Source: Sesamum alatum
Lineage: Eukaryota > Streptophyta > Magnoliopsida > Lamiales > Pedaliaceae
Direction: 5' to 3'
Assembly (NCBI GenBank): GCA_034509735.1
Contig: JACGWO010000012.1
Coordinates: 4,092,001 to 4,156,000, forward strand
DNA length: 64,000 nt
In this document: in pieces, positions 23,933 to 34,663 of the stretch
Layout of the letters: each line of letters starts with the position of its first letter
How positions within the stretch are numbered: position 1 is the stretch's first letter
Notes under the pieces: model-generated
Seen by the model: only the letters and a program-made list of their open reading frames with translations
Database searches by the model: none
What the model was told of the DNA's origin: nothing
Made by a program: the position numbers and the translations under genes

Positions 23933-24640
23933 TATGTCTTTGCCCTTTATGATGCCTTCCAAACACTGAGGAGTTACACTATCAAGGAATTATGACACAT
24001 TTGTTGATAGTTCTTGTTTATCCAGAGAGCACTCAACACCAAGGACTAGATACTGTCAATTGACAAATGTATAATTATGAGGTTTATGTACTAAAATTGA
24101 AATGTTTAGGCATAGCTCTAAAGGTTTTAAACGCACGAAGCAATCGTGGAACCGCGTGGTAGACAATCAAGAACAAGATTATGCACGGACTTTTCTACCT
24201 GCATTGCGTCCTCTCTAAACAATTACAATGATCACTCTGCTCGTTGCCTTAATGTTCATTGAAGCCAATGACCAAGTCTGGCAAAGCGTTGTGTCTTCAG
24301 ATATAGTAGAGTACCGAGCCAGATAGCACTGACTATGAACTTTCGTAAGTTGGAAGTCAACAACATAGGTAAGAAGATTGCCTCTATTATGCTCGACTAC
24401 TTGTTGTGGAAGCTTTATAGAAAGGGTCACCTTAGTGACGCTAACTACCAGACACAAGCTACTTCCTACTCAAGAGTTATTATTAACATGTATATGTCTG
24501 CGCTTTATGCAAAGTTGCTAACAATACATAAGCAATATGGGACTTATGCTAACTGCTTTACGTGTTCTCTGACTTATAAGAAAGAGACTGAGTTGTCTTT
24601 GCCCTTTACCGATGCCATTCAAACATTAGGGAGCACCGAC
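23933..24640 (+). pseudogene. Unrecognised coding remnant, possibly virus-derived
   Basis: A plus-strand open frame at 24335-24636 of about 100 codons before it meets the neighbouring element. It is rich in Tyr, Leu and Thr (for example SIMLDYLLWKLYRKG, NMYMSALYAK). Upstream in another frame (24100-24330) is more coding-like sequence with stops (WNRVVDNQEQDYARTFLPAL, VALMFIEANDQVWQSVV). A short segment at 23933-23975 repeats the end of the ORF (the SLPF..DA.QTL block at about 24598-24630) in diverged form, as if two copies lay in tandem. I recognise no plant or transposon domain. The texture is reminiscent of capsid proteins of plant cryptic viruses (Partitiviridae), but that is a weak impression. 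It lies between the LINE 5' end and a gypsy-like gag. Confidence 0.35.
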
Positions 24641-26110
24641 CACTTGAAGCATCCGTTGCCCGTTAGGGCTGGAGCCTTGCCTTTCACCAAACCCTTTACC
24701 ATTGGGACTAGGAGGTGGAGGGCGAGCAACAGAGGAGTTCGAGAAGATGCATTCTCTTGAGAAGCCTTAAACCGGAAACATCCTCCAAATATAACTTCTC
24801 CCCTACAAATAATAAAAAGCATATAAGTAACCACAAGTTAAGATTATGATGAAGTAACGAAAAAATATAAGTAAAGGGGAATCCCATCAGAGAATAGACT
24901 AGTCACATTGAAGACTCACTCAAACAACTCGGCCCCAATAAAGACATCTTGAGGTCATGGCTTGAGGGAAAATTAAGAGGAGAATCAACCCACGGAGCAC
25001 AAAGAACCCAACTAGAATCCCTGACATAAACAAATCGTTCTTTCCATGAACCTCAAGAAGAAGTGCAACCCTCTAAAAATTGACAACCATTGCGAGGGTA
25101 GAAAAAGAAAAAGGAATCGTTCACAACTTTCTTGACCAAAAAAAGAGTATGGAGGCTTCTATGGAGGGAGTTAAGTCTAGTTTTCCAAAGCGGTGAAGAA
25201 TCCCCATAAAGGACATAAAAGCATTAGGAGTGAGCTGACTTACACTAACACCAACACTACTGACAATTCCGACTAACAAGGAATGAGGAGGAAGAGTAAA
25301 GCCCGAAGAAAAATATACTGAATAGACCGTGAAAAAACCCTAATGGGGTACTTAACTTTATCCTCGGAAGAAGGTAGGAGAAACTCCACCTGGGGAGAAG
25401 AATTATAGTTCTCTTACAAAAATACAAAGTTCGTCAAAGCTCAAGATATCACATACATCAACATCCATAACCCTATACCAAAACCTAGGGTCGAGGAACA
25501 CTCGCCCCTAAGGGGAACCATTACACCCTTAGGGGAAGAAGAAGCGGACTCAAAACAATCTCTAAAGAATTGGCATGACAATTTGGAAGGTTACGCATAG
25601 CCTCAATGACCTCTAAGGCAAGACTGTTGTCGTCTCCATCTAAAACTATTAAATTAAAAGAACAAAAAAAGTTGGTAGGAGGACGATGTGACGAACCCTC
25701 GCCCGAAGGAAGAGAAAGGGAACAAGAGGAAGAACCTCGACCAACAGGTCGAGGCATATTGCCTCAACCTCGAGGGTCAAGGCAAGCAAGGCCGCCTTGA
25801 CCAGCTGGCCGAGGCCATGTCTACTAGTTAGGCCAAGGCCACCGCGGCCCCTCCCTTGGTCCAGGTAGACTTCACTACACCCAGAAGGTGACCCTATTCG
25901 ATCCGCACGATTATCAGCAAACATTAACACTACGATAGGTATTATGAGAAGCAAACGACTAAAAAAGAAGAACGAGTAGAGCAAAAAATAAAATTCAATG
26001 AACACCTTCAAGAAAAATTGAAATGTACCTTTCCTGTTAGAGATTCGATGGATGATCGAAGAACGAAAATGAGGAGGACGTGCCACGAGGGAGGATTTTG
26101 ATGGAGAATA
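24640..26110 (-). pseudogene. Gag-like remnant of a gypsy-type element (PF04195-like)
   Basis: On the minus strand, broken frames carry the pattern of the 'putative gypsy type transposon' family. About 25200-25330 has GIVSSVGVSVSQLTPNAFMS. A shifted frame (about 25000-25200) then has ILHRFGKLDLTPSIEASILF, FFYPRNGCQFLEG, SWKERFVYVRDSSWVLCAP and W. Upstream is a leader with TATATATATAAG at about 26137-26150 on the minus strand. A run of Ser/Pro-rich frames (25500-25800) overlaps a patch rich in GGCC and CTCGA. Many stops. No RT or integrase is present, so this is a truncated or non-autonomous copy. Confidence 0.5.
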
Positions 26111-26155
26111 AGCAAAAAAGTCCCAACTATTCGAGCAACTCTTATATATATACAA

Positions 26156-27324
26156 TGTGGAAGGAGGCTCTCCAAAGCAGCAAAGATAGCATTTACCAAG
26201 TTCTAATTATTTTCTTCTTAAATATTTGGAACTTGAGGGCAGTTGATGTGGAAGGATCATTTGGTCAACATGTCATTAAAGGCTATTTTTAATATAAAAC
26301 CTCAATCTTTGGTAAGTCAAGGATTAATGCATGGGATCGATGCTTAATACATGGGATAAAGGCTTCATTCAAGGGATAGGAGCATTGAAGAGGAGCATGG
26401 GAAAAGACTACTTTGTCCCCTTAAGAAGTTCCCATTTATATCTGCTTCCAAAGAGATGAGAGACAAGATAGTAAAGAGTCACCACATCCCTTATTTAAAT
26501 TCTTAGTATAAATAGGAGCTCACATCATTATATATATTTGGGATTCAAGTGACAAATTGGGAACAAATATGTCATTTTAAGAAGCATTTCTCCTTGTAAT
26601 GAGAAAGTTCTAGATTACGAGGATCAATTGTAATATATCAGTGATTATACCCGAATGACCATTGAATAAAGTTATTTTAATCTAATTCAGTCGATTATTT
26701 CATAAACTAATAATTGTGCAACATCAAAGATATAAACTTAAAGTCAGCCTTCTATTGATAACTTTGATGTAAGAGATGTTTGCAAACGCTTATAAGTTTA
26801 TTGCTAAAAATAAATTGAAGAGAGTGTTTTTGTTCTATAATTTATATTTTTGAACTACTTAAAATTAAGTTGATTTAAACTAAAAGATATAAGTAATTCC
26901 CTACCAACTTTTATAATTTATAAGTAAAATTGTAAGTATTAAATCGTTTTTTTCGTACACTCCAACATCACCTTTTCTTCACTTGTAATTTTGTTTTCAA
27001 ACACTCCTAATTTTCCCACCACAAAACAGAAATTATTTCAATCAGTCATGTGAAATACGATGCCGAGAGCATTTTCATCTTTCTTCATGAAATAATTCTC
27101 ACTAATTAATTATATATATGTTCATTTTAAGATAGAAAAAAATGCAAGCAACCCCTCTTTTGATGTTGCAAATGAACAAATTACATTTCCATGAATAAGA
27201 AATAGTAATTTATTATTCTGTATTAAATTTTTAAAAAATATGTAAAGGTAAATTGTTATTTCTTTTTTATAAAAAAATATTTTACTCATTTATAATATCA
27301 ATATGTTAGAATGCTTTAAACCCT
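26156..27324 (+). other. Possible LTR (about 26300-26690) and AT-rich intergenic sequence
   Basis: 26300-26690 has TATAAATAGG (about 26507), a leader-like stretch and AATAAAG (about 26666) in plus orientation, as in a plant LTR. No partner LTR is present in the window. The short repeats ATGCATGGGAT.GATGC and ATACATGGGATAAAGGC lie at 26325-26370. From 26700 to 27324 there is only AT-rich sequence. Confidence 0.3.
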
Positions 27325-27333
27325 TTTAAGATA

Positions 27334-28713
27334 GGGGGAAAAAAATTTAGTACACTAACTTGGCTCTCGTTCAATTTTAGTACACTAACTTGGCTCTCGT
27401 TCAATTTTAGTACACTAACTTTGGTAATTATCACATTTTATACATTATGTTGCAATTTTACTTCAATTAAGTCCAATTGATCGGAATTTGCTGACGTGGC
27501 CAATTTTTGCTTATGTGTCCGGCGAAATTAACCACGTCAGCACATGACGTGGCCGGCGACTGACGTGGCGGGATGACTTGGATGTATTTTCTTCCATAAG
27601 GATGAATTTTAGTACACTAACTTTAGCATGGTTTAATTTTAGTCCAATAACTTTGAATGAGGTGAAATTTAAGTCCCCTGTCATTGTGTCTAGGGGTTGT
27701 CACTGCCCATTTATATTTATATTATAAAAAAAATTAAATTAAGTGTATCGTTGAAAACGGTACACTTATATATTTATGACTGGTCGCTAGTTGCGAGCTG
27801 CACTCACGACCAGCCCTCAATTTTTTTTTAAATTTGTTAATTCTTTATAATTATTAGTTAAAGTTAAAATAATAATTAGTAATACTTAATTAGATATAAT
27901 TAATTAATAATAATTTGATAATTGTTAATATAGCTATGAAATTAATTAATTAGAGAATAATAAATTTAATAATATAGTTGTTAATATTAATTAATTTGAT
28001 ATATATATATATTAATTATTGAAAATTTGATAATATAGTTGTTAATCATAATTTAAAAAATAGATAATTATATATTTTATAATTATTAATAATTTGATAA
28101 TATATTTGTTAATTATTTATAATTATTAATAGAGTTGATATTATTATGGCCGAGATCTTTTCCTTTTCACACTTATCAGTTCAGTTGGATCATCTATTTT
28201 TTAAACTATGATTAACAACTATATTATCGAATTTCTAACAATTAATCTATATCAAATTAATTAATATTAACAACTATATTATCAAATTAATTAAAATTAT
28301 CGTAATAATATTACATTCCGTACGAAAAAAATAAAAATATTATATCATTATTATAATTATTATTCTGTACTTAAATTTAATCTCATTCAAAGTTATTGGA
28401 TTAAAATTAAATCATGCTAAAGTTCGTGTACTAAAATTCATCCTTATGAAAGAAAATACATCCAAGTCATCCCGCCACGTTAGCCGCCTACCACGTCATG
28501 TGCTGACGTGGTTAATTTCGCCGGACACGTCAGCAAAAATTGGCCACGTCAGCAAATTCCGGTCAATTGACCGGAAAATTGGAATAAAAACCCTCAATTG
28601 AACTTAATTGAAGCAAAATTACAACATAATGTATAAAATATGATAATTACCAAAGTTAGTGTACTAAAATTGAACGGGAATCAAGTTAGTGTACTAATTT
28701 TTTTTTTTTTCCC
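27334..28713. mobile_element. Non-autonomous Mutator-like element with long terminal inverted repeats
   Basis: Flanked by a perfect 9-bp target-site duplication, TTTAAGATA (27325-27333 and 28714-28722), diagnostic of Mutator-like transposition. The terminal inverted repeats run for about 340 bp (GGGGGAAAAAAATTTAGTAC at left, its complement at right). They share TACACTAACTTTGG, GACGTGGCCAATTTTTGC and CACGTCAGCACATGACGTGG. Within the left repeat a 30-bp unit (AGTACACTAACTTGGCTCTC and on) is tandemly duplicated at about 27348-27408. The centre (about 27720-28370) is extremely AT-rich with inverted ATTAATTAAT motifs. No coding capacity. Confidence 0.9.
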
Positions 28714-28722
28714 TTTAAGATA

Positions 28723-29149
28723 TCACAATTTGAAAACACATCAAAAAGTAAAACTATAGGAAGACCGTAGAACTGCATTCTTTTGTCCGTACCACTTCAT
28801 GACAATGTCCACTGTCCCCCAAGTCCTTTTAGTTCTGCAAGCCCAAAAACAGTCCCGATTCATATTCTTTTTAAGCTAAAAAGAAAATAATATTATAATT
28901 TAAGTATAATTAAAAATAATTTGGAGTGGAAATTTAATATGCTAATAATGCAGGGGAATATTCCCACTACACATAATAGTCACTCCATTATTCGTCGCAA
29001 GCAATCAAATGTATCCAATTATATTCGACTCTTAGATTTATCTACCACGTCATGTACGCATTTATGTATTTATTTATTTTTTTCTTTTTTTATTTATGTA
29101 TCTATATATATTATTGAACGACAACTTTACCTAAAAATTTAAACTGTTA
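28723..29149. other. Intergenic sequence, nothing recognised
   Basis: AT-rich DNA with no supported gene; the short open frame at 28921-29142 has no recognisable features. Confidence 0.4.
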
Positions 29150-29965
29150 GAGAAAATAATTATTTAATATTTAATATCTATATAACATGTCTCCATTCAC
29201 GCGAAACCCTTTTTTCAACCATGTTAAAGGATCACTTGATATCATGGTAACGGTTATTCGATTTAAAAGCTTAAGATGTTAGATATGAGAATCATTTAAT
29301 ATTAAATATATTAACATGCTCTCTCATGTGAAATCTTTCTCTTATAAATGTGTGACTATGAGATTGATTTGTTTATTTTTAATAATTGCGTGCCTATGAG
29401 ATTCGAATACCATGTTAAATGACGACTCCATCTAAAAGGTTAAGCTGATAGAAAATAGAATCATTGAATATTTGATATCTTAACATGCACTCCAACGTAA
29501 AACTTCTCTTTTATCTCGCTTTGATTCTGTGTTAAACAGGACCTTTTGTTTTGTTTGACTTTGATTCCATATTAAGCAACCACATCAGATAAAAATTTAA
29601 ACTAGCAGATAGGGGAATCATTTAATATTTAATATCTTAACATGTCCCCTATGTAAAACCTTTTTTGTATAAATGGGTGGCAATAAAATTCGAATGCGGA
29701 AATTCTTTGACTTTAAGATATAACGACCACCTCATTTAAAAAATTTAAATTATTAGAGAGAAAAAATATTTAAAATTTAATATCTTAAACATGCCCCTAA
29801 AAAAAATAAAAAAATAAAACCTTTTTTCTATAAATGTGTGGCGATGAAATTCGAACACAGGACGTCTTGTTTGGCTCATTGACTTTTAATATATAACAGT
29901 CACCTCATTTACAACTTTAAATTGTTAAAGAAAACAATATTTAATATTTAATATCTTAACGTAAG
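29150..29965. repeat. Diverged tandem repeat, about five units of 150-190 bp
   Basis: Each unit contains a block like CATGTTAAA..ACCAC.TCATCT, then TTTAAACT..TAGAG, then ATTTAATATTTAATATCTTA followed by ACATGCCCC. Units begin near 29218, 29410, 29565, 29715 and 29890. Several units also carry ATAAATG.GTGGC.ATGA.ATTCGAA. Units differ by many substitutions and indels, so the array is old. Function unknown. Confidence 0.6.
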
Positions 29966-31844
29966 TAAATCTGTACATGAATTTCCAGTAAAAAAAAAAA
30001 AGTTAAAGGAGACGCGTGTCCGGCTTGCATCCTCGCATTCTTTTTTCTTGCTTTTTAGTTTCATAATTATGATTATAATAATTATTCAAACTTTATAAAA
30101 AGCAATGGCTACAATTTTAGTAATTAAAAAGCCTCCCACTAGCTCCAATTACTTGGCACCCTAATGGCTATGAAAGAATTAAAGTAGAACTTAGGATATG
30201 TTAAAAAACATATCAAAACCACCAACCAAAGATTAGGGTTTATTGGGGGACCAATAAAACACATCTCCAATGTCTTCAGCATGCTCACCGGTGAAACGAC
30301 CAACTACATCATTATTTTGTAGAATTAAATTATTTGTGATTCGATAACAAATTAAATATAAAATAATCGGTTTATGAGATTAATGTAAAATTTTATAAGT
30401 TCCTCGACTTTTGCTCGAGAAAAGGTCTTAGAGGACAAAAATGCCCTTTAGGAAGCTATGAATATCCAAATTAGACAATTCAAATCTTGATATTTGGATG
30501 AGTACCAATCTAACCGAACCTGACCCCAGATTCAAAATCCCAATCAGATCACAAAAGTACTTGCAACGTGGATTGTACAACATATATAGAGATGCATCTT
30601 TTGATACGTAATGATCCGGGTTCTAAGGTTATAGGTCGCCTATGATGTCTCTAGGTAGTGTTTTGGGACCTGAGAAAAGAGAATCATTAGGCTTGCTAGG
30701 AGGTCCCCAACTAAAACTTTCCGATGCTAAAGTCAATGACTAGGTCGATATAGAAGGATGCGATCTCCTTAGTATTTAAAGTTGGTATAACAAATGTCGT
30801 ACCTTAAATGTTGTCCGAAAGAGGTATTTATAGGATTAAAATCGCCCACTTACTCTCTGCCAGATGTCTTGTCAATTTGAATTCTCGAGGCAATCCAACG
30901 ACTCCTATTTGATGGGTTGCCCTAATTGGGTTGGCCAGGAACGGGTCAGGTCAGATGACCTGACCGAGTAAAGGAGATGGGTCTGTCCAATTAGTAAATT
31001 TAGGCCTCCTTGTGGAGTAATTTTTGCCATTCTTCTATGTGCCATTATTATCCCTATCATGTAAAATCAACTATGAATACCCCTCAAATTCCATATATTA
31101 GATGTATGTACCTATTATTCTCAAACCTAGTTTTTTCATCCCTTTGTGCTTGCACAAACTCGAATTTAATTTAAGTTTCGAAAATTTTTAGTCAAGAACT
31201 ACCTTAACAAACATAATAACCTGAATTATATATTTCAAAACTTGAATTCAGCCTTAAAATCTCTATTTAAATTAGGCCTAATTTATTCCAGTATCTTATG
31301 TGTAATACACCATCGAGATGTTAGCCCCGGTGGAACTTAGACCGATGCTTAACTATGAGGGGTGATTTTGGATCATTTTACATCTCAGTAATGTTGTACG
31401 GACGAGTTCAACTTTTGAATAGTAATTATGATTCAAATCAAATATTCCACAACATTGGGAGACTATTATAATCACACTTAAAGAGTATTGTTATGCTGAT
31501 CACTCATCTTTATCTTATAACTAGTGATTGTAGCATACTCGATCCGTGTGCTAAATGAGAAAAGAATTTATTAAATGTAATTTTTGATTATATATGTAAG
31601 TCCGTAATTTTTTTTTCAACATTAAATAATGTGGTAGTTATAGGGAATTTTAGATAACGTGTTCACAAGAGTATTGTAAAATTTAGGGAGGTAAAGAATA
31701 CAATACATCGAAGAAGACGAGATAGAACAAACAGGAAATAAATTCAATCACTTTGTCATTTCCTTTTTTAGATAAGGTTAGTTTAGTCCGTACACTTAAT
31801 ACATACCAAATTGATTCTACACCGTTCAGCTTTAATGAACAATG
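29966..31844. other. Gene-free stretch with a possible LTR-like block
   Basis: No coding frame. About 30590-31030 is less AT-rich. On the minus strand it has CCTATAAATACC (about 30823-30834), a possible LTR or promoter TATA, and a palindrome-like GGTCAGGTCAGATGACCTGACC (30944-30965). No partner LTR or ends were found. The rest is AT-rich. Confidence 0.35.
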
Positions 31845-32100
31845 TAAATTATGTCGACACATCTTGAAGTAAGGTCTGACTACACAAACACCTCCCGCCC
31901 TTTGTAAAATTATAAATACACATCCAGAAGTTGCAGTTGTAACTACAAGTACACCCGTTATCCAAAACTAAACTTTACAAGTACACCATAAGATAAATTA
32001 CATCGACAACCCCGTACGTATAGTTTTACAAAGTAAGTATATTTGTGCATGCAGCTAGATATAATTTCAGGAAGTATCGGTATAATTTAGGGTAAAAATC
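31845..32100. repeat. Probable palindromic MITE, related to the next element
   Basis: The left end TAAATTATGTCGACAC and the complement of the right end TAAATTATACCGATAC pair imperfectly, with further pairing inward through ACACAAACACC. It resembles the element at 32112-32358. No clear target-site duplication, so boundaries are approximate. Confidence 0.4.
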
Positions 32101-32111
32101 GATATAATTTA

Positions 32112-32358
32112 GGGTAAAATATATTGGCACTTCTTGAGATTAGATCAAAATACACAAACACATCTTGTTTTTTGTTGAATTACAGTTGCACCCCTTGAGG
32201 TTATAATTATAATTACAATTACATCCCATATTAAAAAAAAAAAAAAGACTTGCACAAACACCCCCTAAATAACATTACACTAAAGCTATAATTTTGCAAT
32301 GACAGGGGGCATTTGTATATTTAACATAACGTCACGAGGTGTCAATATAATTTTATCC
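32112..32358. mobile_element. Small Mutator-like MITE
   Basis: 247 bp with terminal inverted repeats (GGGTAAAATATATTGGCACT at left; complement of the right end GGATAAAATTATATTGACAC). It is flanked by a perfect 9-bp duplication, TATAATTTA (32103-32111 and 32359-32367). No coding capacity. Confidence 0.85.
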
Positions 32359-32367
32359 TATAATTTA

Positions 32368-33099
32368 ATATAAAATTATTAAAAAAAGAGAATCTTACAC
32401 ATAATACAAATCTGAGAAAAAGCAAGTAATCTTTTCTAGGTAATATTGTAGGTTGGGGGTTCTGGGAGCATCTGCTTGGAGAAGAACCAAGAAAAGTGTA
32501 GTAAGTGGAAGAGCACTGTGTCCAAATCTTGCAATACTTTAATTATATTATTACTACACACAAAACAAACAAACTTTGAATAAAGTATAGTAGCAGTAGT
32601 GTAAGAATGAAAATTTTAAGAATTACTGGCATTTTCACATCTCAAGAGATTTGTTTCCACTAATGTAAAGCTGATCTGCCAGCTTGTACGCACTTCATTC
32701 CATTAACAGAAAGTTGCTGATGGATGGGATAAGATGCAGCCAGTAGCTACTACTAAACATATTCATATCAATTATATATGTTGAGGAATCATAAAAAAAT
32801 AAAAAAAGAATTATATATGTTCGAGGGATGATTGCATGCTCTTTCATTGATATTTGATATAATTATATATAATTTTTTTGTAATTTAAAAAATTATATTT
32901 AGTATTTTTAGTATTTATTTTCATCTAACAAATATATCTGTTTGTTAGTAGAACTTATATAATTTGTTGAAATCGGCAAAAGAAATTGATTGGAAGTGCA
33001 TATAAGTTATCATCGATTGACTTACAGATTTATTTAGGTCATACAAACTGCCCTTATAAGAGTGAAGATATACGAAATTATTAGCATGTGGAGACGTAT
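32368..33099. other. AT-rich intergenic sequence, nothing recognised
   Basis: No gene supported. About 32450-32740 is a little less AT-rich and might be an exon or transcript remnant, but no frame or motif supports that. Confidence 0.35.
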
Positions 33100-33338
33100 A
33101 ATAGTACTTTGGTCAGAAAAAAAATGTTTGACCTACAATAAGTTAGTAATAAATCAATTGGTGGTAAATATGGATTTTCATTCAATTTTTTTTTTACTAA
33201 AATCGGTAAATTTTGATAAATTGGGAGATCTATGTGTTGGACGGAAAGCAAATGTCAAGAGTTTTAGATATAATTTCTTAAACCATATGGGATGTACGTG
33301 TAATTACACCAAACCTCAAGGGGACCATATAATTATCC
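33100..33338. mobile_element. Mutator-like MITE fragment (right half, family of 38282-39566)
   Basis: Matches the right half of the element at 38282-39566: TTTGACCTACAATAAGTTAG, TCAATTGGTGGTAAATA, GATCTATGTGTTGGACGGAA, TGTAATTACACCAAACCTCA, ending ATAATTATCC. The left half is absent. The open frame 33062-33430 is chance. Confidence 0.6.
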
Positions 33339-33514
33339 TTTATACACATACATATATATATATATATTATTTTTTATTTTCACTACATATTTCCTCGTTT
33401 TACATTGAAGATGAAACTAATTATGTCTAAGGTGGGAGCAAAAGAGTTAAACCGCTCTTAACAAGCGTGACTTTGAGGTTTCAGATCCTTCGCATCGATT
33501 AGAATTTGTTTTTC

Positions 33515-33545
<31 letters not shown>

Positions 33546-34075
33546 TCCTACATTAATTCTAAAATTGTTGGAACATGAAGTGATGCATTACATCACCTCA
33601 TACTTTATCTTTTAGTTTTCTCAAATACTGTTCACTTTATTCTAACAAGATTATTGTAGTACATCAGATTTTCATGATTTTTTATTTTTTATTTTTTTGT
33701 CTTTTTTTCCAATTAAAATCATTATTAAAGACTAAAATACTCGTAACTTAATCTATATAATATACAAACTGTAAAAATTATGAGTTAATTATTATTCTAA
33801 AACAATAATCATAATATATATAATTAAAAATAGTTCGAAATTTTTTAAATACATAATTTCCAACATGAGAAACCATGCTAAATCAAAGAAAAGTCATCTT
33901 TAAGGATATAAGGTTTGTTTATTTTTTGAAAGAAACTAAAAGTGGGTAATTTTAATTTTTATTATTTTCATATATAAATTATAATATGTGTTTTATATAC
34001 TGTTGAACCTAATAATTTAAACGTGATATTACACTATCCTAAAATATTAATATTTTAAAAATCATGCATTCAGAT
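33339..34075. other. AT-rich intergenic sequence with TA microsatellites
   Basis: Contains TATATA runs at about 33353-33366 and 33518-33543. No gene supported. Confidence 0.5.
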
Positions 34076-34084
34076 TAAATAATT

Positions 34085-34514
34085 GGGTAAATTACAACTA
34101 CCTCCCCTGAGGTTTGACATAATGACAAATACTCCTCATTGTTTTAAAAATTACAAATACCCCCTAAGGTTTGTAACCGTCTAACAAATAACTCATTTTC
34201 ATCCATTTGTATGGTTGAACTGACCAAAATGGCCTTATGCATTGAATTATTTTTTATTTAATTTTTAATTTTTTTTGAACTATAATGCATAGGGAGATGT
34301 TTTTTAAGTTTTTTACACAGAGGAACAATAATGTAATTTGTCTCGGCTGATTCTTTTACATTTTTAATAAAAAAAATTTAAGGGCAAAATAGTCAATTTC
34401 AGACCCTTTGTTTTAAAATTACAAACCTCAGGGGAGGTATTTGTAATTTTTTAAGCAACGAGAATGTATTTATAATTATGCCAAAATCTCAGGGGAGGTG
34501 ACTGTAATTTATCC
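34085..34514. mobile_element. Palindromic Mutator-like MITE, 430 bp
   Basis: Terminal inverted repeats begin GGGTAAATTACAACTACCTC and pair with the right end GGTGACTGTAATTTATCC. A perfect 9-bp duplication, TAAATAATT, flanks it (34076-34084 and 34515-34523). The arms carry CCCCTGAGGTTTG. A near-identical family member lies at 36868-37294. No coding capacity. Confidence 0.9.
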
Positions 34515-34663
34515 TAAATAATTAATCCACAATGTTTATTTTAATAAATAAGGCTTCTTTCATTTGTTTTTTTCCCCTCTTATTTAGCTTTGATAACTTA
34601 TGCATTTCAACAAACAAGTTTATTTAATTTTTAAATTAGCATATTATTTTAAGTTATTGAAGA

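Larger units (their letters stand above)
18752..23935 (-). mobile_element. L1-type LINE (non-LTR retrotransposon), degraded
   Basis: A minus-strand element with a poly(A) tail (plus-strand T run 18758-18767), a 3' UTR starting near 18840 and two degraded ORFs. ORF1 has DUF4283 and a CCHC knuckle. ORF2 has an endonuclease, reverse transcriptase and zf-RVT. Length is about 5.2 kb, usual for a plant L1. No target-site duplication was found: flanks at 18740 and 23940 do not match, so one end may have been lost or rearranged. Confidence 0.87.

Noticed and set aside
25649..26155. Minus-strand ORF of 168 codons
   Set aside because: Low-complexity hydrophobic frame overlapping a leader and Ser/Pro-rich region; the gag-like motifs lie in other frames.
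26300..26690. Solo LTR
   Set aside because: TATA and AATAAA are present, but no TG/CA ends or target-site duplication could be fixed; kept only as a possibility.
29150..29965. CRISPR-like array
   Set aside because: Units are diverged, long and without short identical repeats and unique spacers, and the DNA is clearly plant nuclear.
30590..31030. LTR or TRIM element
   Set aside because: A minus-strand TATA-like motif alone is not enough; no paired LTR, PBS or ends.
32450..32740. Host exon or non-coding RNA
   Set aside because: Slightly more complex than its surroundings but with no frame, splice pattern or motif to support it.
33062..33430. Plus-strand ORF of 122 codons
   Set aside because: Covers a Mutator-like MITE fragment and a TA microsatellite; chance frame.
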